Part shown: positions 1-7,850 of the stretch, piece by piece
Layout of the letters: each line of letters starts with the position of its first letter
How positions within the stretch are numbered: the stretch's first letter is position 1
NCBI RefSeq assembly: GCF_002556635.1
Contig: NZ_MWMO01000001.1
Location: 372,001-436,000 of the forward strand
DNA: 64,000 nt
Direction of reading: 5' to 3'
Origin: Novosphingobium sp. PC22D
GTDB taxonomy: Bacteria > Pseudomonadota > Alphaproteobacteria > Sphingomonadales > Sphingomonadaceae
The notes under the pieces: generated by a model
Database searches by the model: none
Told to the model about the DNA's origin: nothing
What the model saw: the letters and a program-made list of their open reading frames with translations, nothing else
Position numbers and translations under genes: made by a program

Positions 1-271
1 CCACCGCGATCGCGGTGGTCAGCGCGAAGAGCCCGACCGCGCGTCCGCCGACGCTGCCCAGCCGCCGGGGATCGGCGAGCGTGGTGATTCCCGAGGCGAT
101 CGTCACCAGCACGATCGGCGCGACCAGCATGCGGATCGCGCGGACGAACAGGTCGCCCATGAACTGCACCCAGGGCGTCGCCGAGGGCGCGACGATCGCG
201 AAGGCGAGCCCGAGCACCAGCGCGGCCAGCACGCGCTTCCACAAGGGTATCGCGAACCAGCGGCGCAGCAT
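1..271 (-). CDS. Dicarboxylate/amino acid:cation symporter (DAACS), N-terminal part
   Basis: Only the first ~90 codons are in the window; the gene runs off the left edge. The reverse-strand translation starts MLRRWFAIPLWKRV and shows a first hydrophobic segment followed by FVRAIRMLVAPIVLVTIASG. This is the conserved early region of the GltP/DctA sodium- or proton-coupled carboxylate/glutamate symporters of the inner membrane. The ATG at 271 lies 2 bp after the stop of the deacylase gene, so it is the last visible gene of that operon. The cluster around it suggests glutamate or an N-acyl derivative as substrate, but the substrate cannot be read from this fragment. Confidence 0.8.
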   Translation of the reverse strand, partial: MLRRWFAIPLWKRVLAALVLGLAFAIVAPSATPWVQFMGDLFVRAIRMLVAPIVLVTIASGITTLADPRRLGSVGGRAVGLFALTTAIAV

Positions 272-273
272 CG

Positions 274-1872
274 TCAGGGGCACGATCCTTCGGGCGGACG
301 ATGCGGCAGGGCCCGGCCCGCGGCGGCGCCGGTCAGCTTGCCGCCGTCGACCGCGATGCGGCCGTTGACGAGCACGGTGCGCACGCCCGTCGCGGTCAGT
401 TCGGGCTGCTGGTAGGTCGCGCGCGCCGCGTAGGTTTCGGGATCGAACACCACGACGTCGGCGAAGGCCCCAGGCCGCAGGTGGCCGCGATCGGCAAGGC
501 CGAACCAGTCCGCCGTCGTCGCCGAGCTGCGGTCGATGAATTCGCGCGTGGTGAGGACGTGTTCGTCCTTCGTGTACTTCGCGTATTTTCGCGCGAAGCT
601 GCCGTAGACGCGCGGATGCGCGGTCGAGGCGTCGGAATCGGTCATGACCCAGGGCTGGCGCATGAACGCCTTGATGTCGTCCTCGGACATGTTGAACGAG
701 ATCGTCGCCGGGTCCGCCTCGCGGATCACGGCGATGGCGGCGTCGACCGGATCGAGGCCCAGTTCCTTCGCCACGGCATCGAGATAGCGGTCGCGATAGC
801 GGCCCTCGACGATCAGCAGCTTGGACGCGCCGCCGCGCCGCCGCATGTTCTCGGCCATTTCGGCATGGAGCCGCTCGGCAAGACCGGCATCGTCGAAGCG
901 CGCGAGCAACGCCTTGCGCCCGCCGTCCTGCGCCCAGAGCGGCACCAGCGAGGCGACGAGGCTCGTCCCGCTCGCCGACCAGGGATACTGGCTGGCGGTG
1001 GCATCGACGCCCTCGGCGCGCACCTTCTCGATCGCGGCGATGACTTGCGGGGCCATGCCCTGAACGTCGACGCCGAGCGCCTTGATATGCGAGATATGCA
1101 CCGGGATCGGCGCCTCGCGGCCGATGCGCAGGGTTTCGCCGACCGCCGCGAGCAGGCCGATGTTGTAGTTGGCCTCGTCGCGCATGTGGGTGTCGTAATG
1201 CCCGCCCATGCGCCCCGCCTCGGCGGCGAGGGCAATCACTTCCTCGGTCTTCGAAAAGCTCTGCGGGGCGTAGAACAGACCGGTCGAGAGGCCGATCGCG
1301 CCCTGGCACATCGCCTCGTGGACGAGCCCGCGCTCCTTGGCGAGTTCGGTCTCGGTGGGCGCGCGCCGGTCCATGCCGATCACTCTGGCGCGGATCGTGC
1401 CGAAGCCGGTGAAGACGGCGAAATTGATGCCAGTGGGCTTCGTCTCGGCGCCGGCGAGAAGTTGGCCAGCCTCGATCGGGCCGCCGCCGTCGTTGCCGAT
1501 GAAGGCGGTGGTCACGCCTTGCAGCAGGAAGGCGGGCACGAGCCGCGCCTGCGCGTCGTCCGACGTGAGCGCGGCTTCCATGTGGGTGTGCGGATCGACG
1601 AAGCCGGGCGCGACGATCATCCCGCGCGCATCGATCTCGCGCGGGGCCTCGATCGCGAGGTCCGGCCCCACCGCGAGGATGCGGTCGCCTGCGATCGCGA
1701 CGTCGCCGGTGAACGCTTCGCCCCCGCCGGGGTAGATCGTGCCGCCGCGAATCACGAGGTCGGCGCCGCCGGGCGGCGGGGGCGCGGAAACGCAGGCGCC
1801 GGTCGCCGCGAGAAGCGCCGCGAGCGCGCAGCCGCGCAAGGCGGAAACCCTGAAACTCGGCCCTCGTATCAC
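274..1872 (-). CDS. N-acyl-D-amino-acid deacylase family amidohydrolase (probable lipoprotein)
   Basis: A 532-residue amidohydrolase of the D-aminoacylase/N-acyl-D-glutamate deacylase family, which hydrolyses N-acyl-D-amino acids to the free D-amino acid. An N-terminal hydrophobic stretch ends in a cysteine (ATGAC near residue 27), suggesting a lipoprotein signal and a periplasmic site. Metal-site signatures are visible: VDPHTHMEAAL near residue 95, GHYDTHMRDE in the middle, HISHIKALG, and a C-terminal TDSDAST segment. The start ATG overlaps the stop of the epimerase gene by 4 bp (ATGA), so the two are translationally coupled. Its place after a DUF1611/enolase pair fits metabolism of N-acyl-D-glutamate or a D-Glu-containing peptide. 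The exact substrate is inferred. Confidence 0.85.
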   Translation of the reverse strand: MIRGPSFRVSALRGCALAALLAATGACVSAPPPPGGADLVIRGGTIYPGGGEAFTGDVAIAGDRILAVGPDLAIEAPREIDARGMIVAPGFVDPHTHMEAALTSDDAQARLVPAFLLQGVTTAFIGNDGGGPIEAGQLLAGAETKPTGINFAVFTGFGTIRARVIGMDRRAPTETELAKERGLVHEAMCQGAIGLSTGLFYAPQSFSKTEEVIALAAEAGRMGGHYDTHMRDEANYNIGLLAAVGETLRIGREAPIPVHISHIKALGVDVQGMAPQVIAAIEKVRAEGVDATASQYPWSASGTSLVASLVPLWAQDGGRKALLARFDDAGLAERLHAEMAENMRRRGGASKLLIVEGRYRDRYLDAVAKELGLDPVDAAIAVIREADPATISFNMSEDDIKAFMRQPWVMTDSDASTAHPRVYGSFARKYAKYTKDEHVLTTREFIDRSSATTADWFGLADRGHLRPGAFADVVVFDPETYAARATYQQPELTATGVRTVLVNGRIAVDGGKLTGAAAGRALPHRPPEGSCP

Positions 1873-2852
1873 CCCCAGAACCCCTCTTGCTGCGGCAGAA
1901 CATAGCCGCCCTCGAAGCGCACGCCGCCCTGGCGATCCTCCCGGAGCCAGTAGGGCCCGTCAAGGTCGACCCAGTCGGACAGCCGCGCGACGTGCAGCGC
2001 GGGCGCGATGCCGAGCGAGGAACAGACCATGCAGCCGGTCATCAGACCGAGCCCGCGTTCGCGCGCGGCGTGCGCCAGCGCGAGGCCTTCGGTGAGCCCG
2101 CCCGCCTTGTCGAGCTTGACGTTGACCGCGTCGTAGCGCGCCGCGACGACATCGAGATCGGCGGCGACATGGACGGCCTCGTCGGCGCAGATCGGCACCG
2201 GCGAGGCGTAGCCCGCCAGCCAGGCGTCGGCCTCGGCCGGAACCGGCTGTTCGAGCAGCGCCACGCCGCATTCCTCGAGCACGCCCGCCATGGCGCGGAC
2301 CATGGCCTCGTCCCAGCTCTCGTTGGGATCGACGATCAGGGCCGCCTCCGGCGCGGCGCCGCGAACGGCGCGGATCGCATCCGCCGGGGCGTTGGCGTCG
2401 ACCTTAATCTTGAGCAGCGGCGCATCGGCCACGTCGCGCGCCGCGGCGGCCATCGCTTCGGGCGTGTCGATGACGATGGTGAGCGCGGTTGCAATCGGCG
2501 TCGGCGCGGGCTCGCCGAGCCGCGCGCTCACGCCGATGCCGTCGACTTTCGCTTCAAGGTCCCACAGCGCGCAGTCGAGCGCGTTGCGCGCCGCGCCGGC
2601 CGGCAGGAGCGCGGCGAGAGCGGCGCGATCCGCCCCGGCCTCGATCGCTGCGCGCACCGCCTCGATCTGCGCCAGCGCGCTCTCGATGCTCTCGCCGTAG
2701 CGGGCATAGGGCACCGCTTCGCCGCGTCCGACAAGGCCGCCCTGCGCGAGCGTGACGGTCACGACCTCGGCCGCGGTCTTTACTCCGCGTGCGATCCGGA
2801 AAGGGCGACTTAGAGCGAAGCTGTCGTGGCGGGCGTGAAGTTGGCGGGGCAT
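1869..2852 (-). CDS. dgcA: Enolase-superfamily dipeptide epimerase-like enzyme (DgcA-like)
   Basis: A 327-residue member of the muconate-lactonising/dipeptide-epimerase branch of the enolase superfamily. The family racemises alpha-carbons of glutamate-containing or N-acyl amino acids through a metal-stabilised enolate. Catalytic signatures are present: KIKVD for the first lysine pair, DPNESW and the EQP and CADE motifs for the metal ligands, and VNVKLDKAGG for the second lysine. The chosen start (MPRQLHARHD) overlaps the DUF1611 gene by 43 bp. The next gene overlaps its stop by 4 bp. Next to DUF1611 and a LysR regulator it matches the layout known for D-glutamate catabolism through N-acetyl-D-glutamate. 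L-Ala-D/L-Glu epimerase is the alternative reading. Confidence 0.82.
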   Translation of the reverse strand: MPRQLHARHDSFALSRPFRIARGVKTAAEVVTVTLAQGGLVGRGEAVPYARYGESIESALAQIEAVRAAIEAGADRAALAALLPAGAARNALDCALWDLEAKVDGIGVSARLGEPAPTPIATALTIVIDTPEAMAAAARDVADAPLLKIKVDANAPADAIRAVRGAAPEAALIVDPNESWDEAMVRAMAGVLEECGVALLEQPVPAEADAWLAGYASPVPICADEAVHVAADLDVVAARYDAVNVKLDKAGGLTEGLALAHAARERGLGLMTGCMVCSSLGIAPALHVARLSDWVDLDGPYWLREDRQGGVRFEGGYVLPQQEGFWG

Positions 2853-3844
2853 AGCAATTCGTCGACGATCGTATCGAGCCCGAAGCGCATCGGGTCGGTA
2901 CACGGCAGGCCGAGCGTCGCCGAGACTTCGGCGCAGATGGCAAGCCCGGCGCTCTCGTCGAGCGTGGAGGTGTTGAGGCAGACGCCGACCGCGCGCACGT
3001 CCGGGCTGGTGAGCCGCGCGACGCGCAGGTTGGCCTCGAGGCATTGCCCGAGTTCGGGCAGCGACCGTCCGGCAAGGCCGCGCATCGTCTCGCGCGCGGG
3101 ATCGTGGCAGAGCAGCAGCGCGCTCGCCTGCGCGCCGTGGAGCAGCCCGGTCGAAACGCCGGCGAAGGAGGGATGGAACAGCGAGCCCTGGCCCTCGATG
3201 ACGTCCCAGCCCTCGTCGTCGCGGGCTGGCGTCAGCGCCTCGATCGCGCCCGAGATGAAATCGGCGACCACGGCATCGACCGGCACGCCGGCTCCGGCGA
3301 TGAGGATGCCGGTCTGCCCGGTCGCGCGGAAGTCCGCCGCGACGCCGCGTTCGCGCAGCGCCTGCGTCAGCGCCAGCGAGGCGTACATCTTGCCGACCGA
3401 GCAATCGGTTCCAACCGTCAGCAGGCGATTGCCCGGGCGGGCATAGCCGGTGCCGATGGGCAAATCGGCGGGCGGCTCGCGCACGTCGAAAAGCTGCAGC
3501 CCGCCTTCCCTCGCCAGCGCGGCCAGTTCGGGTATGTCGCGCAGGCGGCGGTGCAGGCCGGCCGCGACGTTCATGCCGTTGCGCAGCGCCTCGGCGGCAT
3601 CGGCGATCATCTCCTCGCCGATCGCGCCGCCGGCCTTGGCGATGCCGAGCACCAGCGTGCGTGCGCCCGCCGCCGCGGCTTCGGCCATCGTCAGGCGCGG
3701 CAGGCCGAGCGTGAGGGGCGAGGCGTCGTGGCGGAACTCGCCGACGCAGTCGGCGCGGCGGAATTCGGCGAGGCCGCGCGAGGTCTTGATGCCGACGCTG
3801 TCGTCGCTGCTGCCAAGGTAGAGGAAATAGGGGCTCGGGATCAT
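2810..3844 (-). CDS. dgcN: DUF1611 protein (DgcN-like, D-glutamate N-acetyltransferase type)
   Basis: A 344-residue DUF1611 family protein. The family has a Rossmann-like N-terminal domain and a P-loop-type C-terminal domain; here the segment GTDCSVGKMYASLAL near residue 145 is the P-loop-like part. Homologues named DgcN act with the enolase-family DgcA to turn D-glutamate into an N-acetyl derivative that is then racemised. That role is taken from family knowledge and from the neighbours: an overlapping DgcA-like gene downstream and a LysR regulator 57 bp upstream on the same strand. The predicted protein is cytoplasmic, with no signal peptide. Confidence 0.8.
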   Translation of the reverse strand: MIPSPYFLYLGSSDDSVGIKTSRGLAEFRRADCVGEFRHDASPLTLGLPRLTMAEAAAAGARTLVLGIAKAGGAIGEEMIADAAEALRNGMNVAAGLHRRLRDIPELAALAREGGLQLFDVREPPADLPIGTGYARPGNRLLTVGTDCSVGKMYASLALTQALRERGVAADFRATGQTGILIAGAGVPVDAVVADFISGAIEALTPARDDEGWDVIEGQGSLFHPSFAGVSTGLLHGAQASALLLCHDPARETMRGLAGRSLPELGQCLEANLRVARLTSPDVRAVGVCLNTSTLDESAGLAICAEVSATLGLPCTDPMRFGLDTIVDELLCPANFTPATTASL

Positions 3845-3901
3845 CGTGCACCACGCTAGTCGCGTATGGCGCGATGATTACCATATTGAACGCTCGGCGC
3901 G

Positions 3902-4813
3902 CTATAACCCGCCGCTATGGATCGGCCGCGACTGCGCCTCGATCGTGCGCGCCAGGGCCTTGATGAAGTCCGTCGCGAGCGCGGTGGGCGGGCGGTTGAG
4001 CAGGTACATCGCATGGACGTCGAACGTGAGGCGCGAGCGCATCGGCCGCATCGACAGGCCGGGCACCAGCGAGGCACGCGCGGTGAAGCTGTCGACCACG
4101 GTCATGCCCACCCCCTTGCGCACCAGCGCGGTGGCGATGTGGAAGGTGCGCGCCGAGACCACTTCGTCAAGCTCCACCCCGATGCGCTGCACCTCGGCGG
4201 TGAACAGCGTGCCGATGGGGCCGCTCGCGGCGAGGCTGATGAAGGGCTTGCCGACGAGCTGTTCGAGATCGATGCGCGGCGGTGCGTCGGGCAGGTCTTC
4301 CTCGCGATAGAGCACGACCAGTTCGCCCGCGCCGATCCAGTGATGGCCGAGCGGTGCGGCGCGCGGCACCTCGTAGGCGACCGCGATATCGGTCTCGCGC
4401 TCGTAGAGCTTGCGCAGCAGGTCCTCGTGGTGAACGGTCTGGAGGTCGAACTTCACGTTCTCGTGGCTGCGCAGGAATTGCGTGACGGTCGCGGGCAGAG
4501 CCTCGAGCGCGATCGACGGCAGCGAGGAGACGCGCAGGATCGAGCCGGTGCCGCGCTTGAGATTGCGGCTCGCCTCGCGCAGCGCGTAGACACGGTCCTG
4601 GATCTCGGCGACGTCGGAAAACAGCGTGTGCGCGTCCTCGGTCGGAATCAGGCGGCCGTTGGCCCGCTCGAACAGTTTGAAGCCCAGCAGCGATTCGGCG
4701 TGGCGCAGCACTTTCGACACCGAGGGCTGCGACACGTTGAGCGTCCGGGCGGCGGCGCTGACCGACCCGTTGGTGTAGACCGCGTGAAAAATCTCGATGT
4801 GCCGCAGGTTCAT
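3902..4813 (-). CDS. dgcR: LysR-family transcriptional regulator (DgcR-like)
   Basis: A 303-residue LysR-type regulator. The N-terminal winged helix-turn-helix is clear (residues 1-60, with AARTLNVSQPSVSKVLRHAE as the recognition region), followed by a periplasmic-binding-protein-like effector domain. It lies directly upstream of the DUF1611 gene and in the same direction, not divergent as is usual for LysR genes. Control of the downstream D-glutamate cluster is inferred from position. The 57-bp gap before the DUF1611 gene leaves little room for a separate promoter, so read-through transcription is possible. Confidence 0.85.
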   Translation of the reverse strand: MNLRHIEIFHAVYTNGSVSAAARTLNVSQPSVSKVLRHAESLLGFKLFERANGRLIPTEDAHTLFSDVAEIQDRVYALREASRNLKRGTGSILRVSSLPSIALEALPATVTQFLRSHENVKFDLQTVHHEDLLRKLYERETDIAVAYEVPRAAPLGHHWIGAGELVVLYREEDLPDAPPRIDLEQLVGKPFISLAASGPIGTLFTAEVQRIGVELDEVVSARTFHIATALVRKGVGMTVVDSFTARASLVPGLSMRPMRSRLTFDVHAMYLLNRPPTALATDFIKALARTIEAQSRPIHSGGL

Positions 4814-5043
4814 GCGTCGGGGACATAGCCTTGATGAATGGGCGGATCGCCAGCCATAGGCTCAAGCGCGCGTCGTGCCTAGGTCGAACTGAAACCCGCC
4901 GACGCAATATCCAACGCCGGCGCGGAGAGCGAGGCAACTCCGCATGCGCCTGCTTTTCGGTGACGGCCGCTCCCGGCGGGCGTAGGGAAGGCTGCCAATG
5001 GCGCGAAAGTCGTGGGAGGCGCACGAGCGGCAAGCACCTCGCC

Positions 5044-5104
5044 CGCTCAGCCTGAGCTTGTCGAAGGTCTCAACGCGGAGCCTTCGACGAGATCAGGCTG
5101 AGCG
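5044..5104. repeat. REP-like palindromic repeat
   Basis: A 61-nt imperfect inverted repeat. The left arm reads CGCTCAGCCTGAGCTTGTCG and continues AAGG; the right arm starts CCTTCGACGAGATCAGG and continues CTGAGCG. The core CCTGAGCTTGTCGAAGG is a short palindromic repeat I recognise from many proteobacterial and sphingomonad intergenic regions. It lies in the 820-bp gene-poor stretch between the LysR gene and nagA. Confidence 0.75.
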
Positions 5105-5128
5105 TGGTTGGCATCAGTTCTACCAACT

Positions 5129-5188
5129 GTCCGCTTTCGGCGAACGCTTTGCGAGTCTGGAACGTCGCGAAAGTCGTGGGAGCGGACA
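5129..5188. repeat. Imperfect intergenic inverted repeat (TGTCCGCT...AGCGGACA)
   Basis: The outer arms TGTCCGCT (5129-5136) and AGCGGACA (5181-5188) are exact inverse complements. Between them a second, looser complementarity is visible (TTCGGCGAACG against CGTCGCGAAAG). The stretch GCGAAAGTCGTGGGAG also occurs a second time near 5002-5018. This looks like a member of a degraded intergenic repeat family. No gene is seen in it. Confidence 0.5.
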
Positions 5189-5201
5189 TTGAGCCTCATC
5201 C

Positions 5202-5229
5202 GTCATCCCAGCGAAAGCTGGGATCGCTC
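5202..5229. repeat. Hairpin repeat, left end of the GIY-YIG unit
   Basis: A 28-nt repeat with the stem CCCAGC-GAAA-GCTGGG, flanked by GTCAT on one side and ATCGCTC on the other. The loop is a GNRA-type tetraloop. It overlaps the stop region of the broken GIY-YIG gene. The inverse copy at 5532-5559 differs only at one stem base pair, and both members of that pair have changed together. Confidence 0.85.
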
Positions 5230-5507
5230 ACGGTTGAGCGAGGTGATCGAACAAGTCCTCCCAGCCAGGGTTCGCTTGCTCGATAAGCTTGATTTTCCAG
5301 TCGCGCTTCCAAGCCTTGAGAGCCTTCTCTCGCGTAATGACCATGGCGATTTCCTCATGGCACTCGACCAAGACCAGTCGCTTCAGTCCATATAGAGGAA
5401 CCGGACCCAGCGCGATGCTGCGCCATGCGCACAGCCAGGTTCGCGGTGAGCCCCACGTACAGCACGCCGCGTGGCTTGTTGGTCAGGATATAGGTCCAGC
5501 CGCCCAT
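5228..5507 (-). pseudogene. GIY-YIG nuclease family gene, frameshifted
   Basis: The reverse strand encodes a typical single-domain GIY-YIG (UPF0213/YhbQ-like) protein. It starts MGGWTYILTNKPRGVLYVGL at 5507 and runs in frame to about QHRAGSGSS. The rest of the family sequence continues in another frame: YGLKRLVLVECHEEIA, REKALKAWKRDWKIKLIEQA and PGWEDLFDHLAQP, with the stop at 5228. The 280-nt span is not a multiple of three. A few codons (normally a short stretch before the YGLxRLV segment) are missing at the break near 5395. The current frame would stop early after about 50 residues, losing the conserved glutamate region, so the product is very probably inactive. Confidence 0.85.
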
Positions 5508-5531
5508 CGAACCACGGTGGCGCAACTCCGA

Positions 5532-5559
5532 GAGCGATGCCAGCTTTCGCTGGCATGAC
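5532..5559. repeat. Hairpin repeat, right end of the GIY-YIG unit
   Basis: This is the inverse copy of the 5202-5229 repeat, with stem GCCAGC-TTTC-GCTGGC (top strand). Read on the minus strand it matches the left copy at 26 of 28 positions. The two differences are the two partners of one stem base pair, so pairing is preserved. Confidence 0.85.
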
Positions 5560-5585
5560 GCGTGGGGGAATGCGACCGCAATGTC

Positions 5586-5607
5586 GTCGTGTCCGGAAAG
5601 GCCGCTT
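5586..5607. repeat. Short dispersed repeat (copy 1)
   Basis: A 22-nt sequence beginning GTCGTGTCCGGAA and ending CCGCTT that recurs at 38895-38916 with 20 of 22 positions identical. Each copy lies just past the 3' end of a gene on the minus strand (nagA here, grxD there). Confidence 0.45.
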
Positions 5608-5635
5608 CTGACTGCGCATGCTCCGGAGCGGACGG

Positions 5636-6781
5636 TCAGACTTCCCCCATGTCGTTGCGCGCGCCGGCGATCCATGTCGCGGTGACGCGCAGGTTTTCGT
5701 CGAGGTGGACGAGATCGGCGGCGAGGCCCGGCGCGATCGCGCCGCGCTGGCCGTCCATGTCGAGGAAGCGCGCCGGGTTTCCGCTTGCCAGGCGCGAGGC
5801 GGTCTCGATTGGCAGGCCGATCAGGTCGCGCGCGTTGCGCAGGGCCTGCGCCATGGTGAGGAGCGAACCGCCGAGCGTGCCCGTCGCGTCGACCAGCCGG
5901 CCACCGCGCACCATGACATGGGCCTCGCCGAGGTCGAAGCTCTGGGCGCTGCCGCCGACGGGAGGCATGGCGTCGGTGACGAGCATCGCGCCGTCCTCGC
6001 CGCGCGCACGTATCGCGGCGCGCAGGCTTGCCGGATGGACGTGTTCGCCATCGGCGATGAGCCCGAAGATCGTCCTGCGGTCGTCGAGCGCGGCGCCGAC
6101 CATGCCCGGCTCGCGGCTGGTAAGCGGCGTCATCGCGTTGAACAGGTGGGTGAAGCCGCAAAGCCCCTCGGCGATAGCGGCGCGTGAGGTCTCGTAGTCG
6201 GCCATCGAGTGCCCGGCGGCCACGATCACCCCTGCCGCGCGCAGCCGCGCGATCGCGCCGGGCGGCGCGAGTTCGGGCGCGAGCGTCACCACCCGCGCGC
6301 CGCGCCGGGGGCGGCACAGCAGGTCGAGCGCCTCCTCGTCGAGCGGACGCAGGCTCGCGGCGGGATGAATGCCGCGCTTGGCGAGCGCGATGAACGGGCC
6401 CTCGATGTGCGCGCCGAGCACGCCGGGCACGCCCGCCGCGATCGCGGCGTCGATCGCTTCGAGCGTCGCCGCGATCAGCGCGAGGTCGCCGCTCACCAGC
6501 GTCGGCAGCAGGCCGGTGGTGCCGAAGCGGCGATGCGCGGCGGCGATGGTGCGCACGCCGTCGAGCGTGGGGCGATCGTTGAGCAGCACGTCGCCGCCGC
6601 CGTTGACTTGCGTGTCGATGAAACCGGGCAGCAGCCACCCGCCGCGCAGGTCATGCATTTCGCATTCGCCGGGCGGCGGTTCCGGCAGGAGGCCCGCGAT
6701 CCTGTCCCCATCGAGCATGAGGACCCGGTCTTCGACCACGCCTGTTGGCGTGACGATGCGCGCGCCCGATAGGCCGATCAT
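5636..6781 (-). CDS. nagA: N-acetylglucosamine-6-phosphate deacetylase
   Basis: A 381-residue amidohydrolase that converts GlcNAc-6-phosphate to glucosamine-6-phosphate in the cytoplasm. Family signatures are visible in order: GFIDTQVNGGG near residue 55, GAHIEGPFI with the metal-binding glutamate, AAGHSMADY, GFTHLFNAM and LVTDAMPPVGG with the catalytic aspartate. The length is normal for NagA. The ATG at 6781 overlaps the stop of the upstream deaminase gene by 4 bp (ATGA), which sets the start and shows coupling. Together with the SIS-domain deaminase it completes GlcNAc-6-P catabolism to fructose-6-P. Confidence 0.93.
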   Translation of the reverse strand: MIGLSGARIVTPTGVVEDRVLMLDGDRIAGLLPEPPPGECEMHDLRGGWLLPGFIDTQVNGGGDVLLNDRPTLDGVRTIAAAHRRFGTTGLLPTLVSGDLALIAATLEAIDAAIAAGVPGVLGAHIEGPFIALAKRGIHPAASLRPLDEEALDLLCRPRRGARVVTLAPELAPPGAIARLRAAGVIVAAGHSMADYETSRAAIAEGLCGFTHLFNAMTPLTSREPGMVGAALDDRRTIFGLIADGEHVHPASLRAAIRARGEDGAMLVTDAMPPVGGSAQSFDLGEAHVMVRGGRLVDATGTLGGSLLTMAQALRNARDLIGLPIETASRLASGNPARFLDMDGQRGAIAPGLAADLVHLDENLRVTATWIAGARNDMGEV

Positions 6782-7845
6782 AGCGTGCGCGTGACCTTGC
6801 GCAGATGCGGCGGATGGTCCGGATCGCGACCGCGCGCCAGCGCCAGCGCCTCGACGAGGCGATAGAAGCTCAGGATCTGGGCGATCGGGGCGATCACCGG
6901 ATGGGCATCGCATCCCGGCAGCACGATCGAAGCCCCGCCGACATCCTCGGCAAGGCCATTGGCGATGATGACCGCGCCGCGGCCCGTGAAGTCGGCGATG
7001 CGCTCGGATAGTCCGGTCCGGGCGACATCGCGCGGCGCGAAGATCAGCACAGGATCGCCGGGGCCGACCAGCGTCATCGGCCCGTGCGCCACTTCGGCGC
7101 TGCTGAAGGCTTCGGCGTGGATGCCCGCGACTTCCTTGAACTTGAGCGCCGCCTCGCCCGCGATCGGCAGCGTCGGTCCGCGTCCCAGCACGAACAGGCG
7201 CGGCGCTTCGGTGAGCGGGGCGAGGGCTTGCGACCAGTCCTGCCGCCACGCCGCGTCCAGCACGTCCTCGATACCGTCGAGCGCGCCGCGCAGGGTGTCG
7301 TCGTCGCTCCATTCCGCCGCGATCTGCGTCAGCGCGACCAGCGAAGCGACGAAGCTCTTGGTCGCCGCCACGCTGGTTTCCGGACCGGCGCCGAGCGGGA
7401 TGAGCACGTCCGCCATCCCGGCCAACGGTGATGCGGTGTCGTTGACCAGCGCCACGAGCACCGCCCCCTTGCTCCGCGCGTCCTCGGCGGCGCTGAGCAG
7501 GTCCGGGCTTCGGCCCGACTGCGAGATCGCCACCAACGGCACGCCGGCGAACGCAGGCGAGGTCGCGTGATAGAGCGCGCCGGTCGAAGGCGCATGGCTC
7601 AGCGTCGGCAGGCCAAGGCGCGTCTCGAACAGGAACTTGGCGAAACTCGCGGCATGGTCGGAGCTGCCGCGCGCGAGTGTTGCCGCGAACGGCGGGCGCG
7701 CAGCGCGCAGGCGCTCGACCGCCGCGCGCACCGTGTCGCGATTGTCGCGCACCTGGCGTGCGGCCCGCTCCGCCGCCTCGGCCGCCTCGCGCCGCATCTG
7801 GCTCGTCCTGCTTACGCTCGCGTCCATGGTCGAGGGCGATACCAT
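6778..7845 (-). CDS. SIS-domain glucosamine-6-phosphate deaminase (NagB-II type)
   Basis: A 355-residue protein with two SIS sugar-isomerase domains and no glutaminase domain. It resembles the isomerase half of GlmS, as in NagB-II/AgaS deaminases that form fructose-6-P from glucosamine-6-P. Visible motifs are LARGSSDHAA, AISQSGRSPD and GPETSVAATKSF in the first domain, and GRGPTLPIAGEAALKFKEV with AEVAHGPM in the second. I chose the ATG at 7845 because AAGG lies six bases upstream; an ATG at 7827 and a TTG at 7863 are in the same frame. It is coupled to nagA and divergent from murQ across 74 bp. Confidence 0.85.
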   Translation of the reverse strand: MVSPSTMDASVSRTSQMRREAAEAAERAARQVRDNRDTVRAAVERLRAARPPFAATLARGSSDHAASFAKFLFETRLGLPTLSHAPSTGALYHATSPAFAGVPLVAISQSGRSPDLLSAAEDARSKGAVLVALVNDTASPLAGMADVLIPLGAGPETSVAATKSFVASLVALTQIAAEWSDDDTLRGALDGIEDVLDAAWRQDWSQALAPLTEAPRLFVLGRGPTLPIAGEAALKFKEVAGIHAEAFSSAEVAHGPMTLVGPGDPVLIFAPRDVARTGLSERIADFTGRGAVIIANGLAEDVGGASIVLPGCDAHPVIAPIAQILSFYRLVEALALARGRDPDHPPHLRKVTRTL

Positions 7846-7850
7846 CCATA

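Larger units (their letters stand above)
5202..5559. mobile_element. Small mobile-like unit: GIY-YIG gene between inverted hairpin repeats
   Basis: The unit is 358 bp. Inverted 28-nt hairpin repeats at 5202-5229 and 5532-5559 enclose a GIY-YIG nuclease reading frame that fills almost all the space between. Such a layout (nuclease gene plus terminal inverted repeats) resembles a MITE- or REP-associated mobile cassette. Mobility is inferred from structure; I see no clear target-site duplication. Confidence 0.5.

Noticed and set aside
2528..3884. Long open frames on both strands across the DUF1611/epimerase region, including a 671-residue minus-strand frame
   Set aside because: The long frame is only real in its last 327 codons; the earlier part is low-complexity Arg/Pro/Ala sequence produced by high GC and overlaps the well-supported DUF1611 gene.
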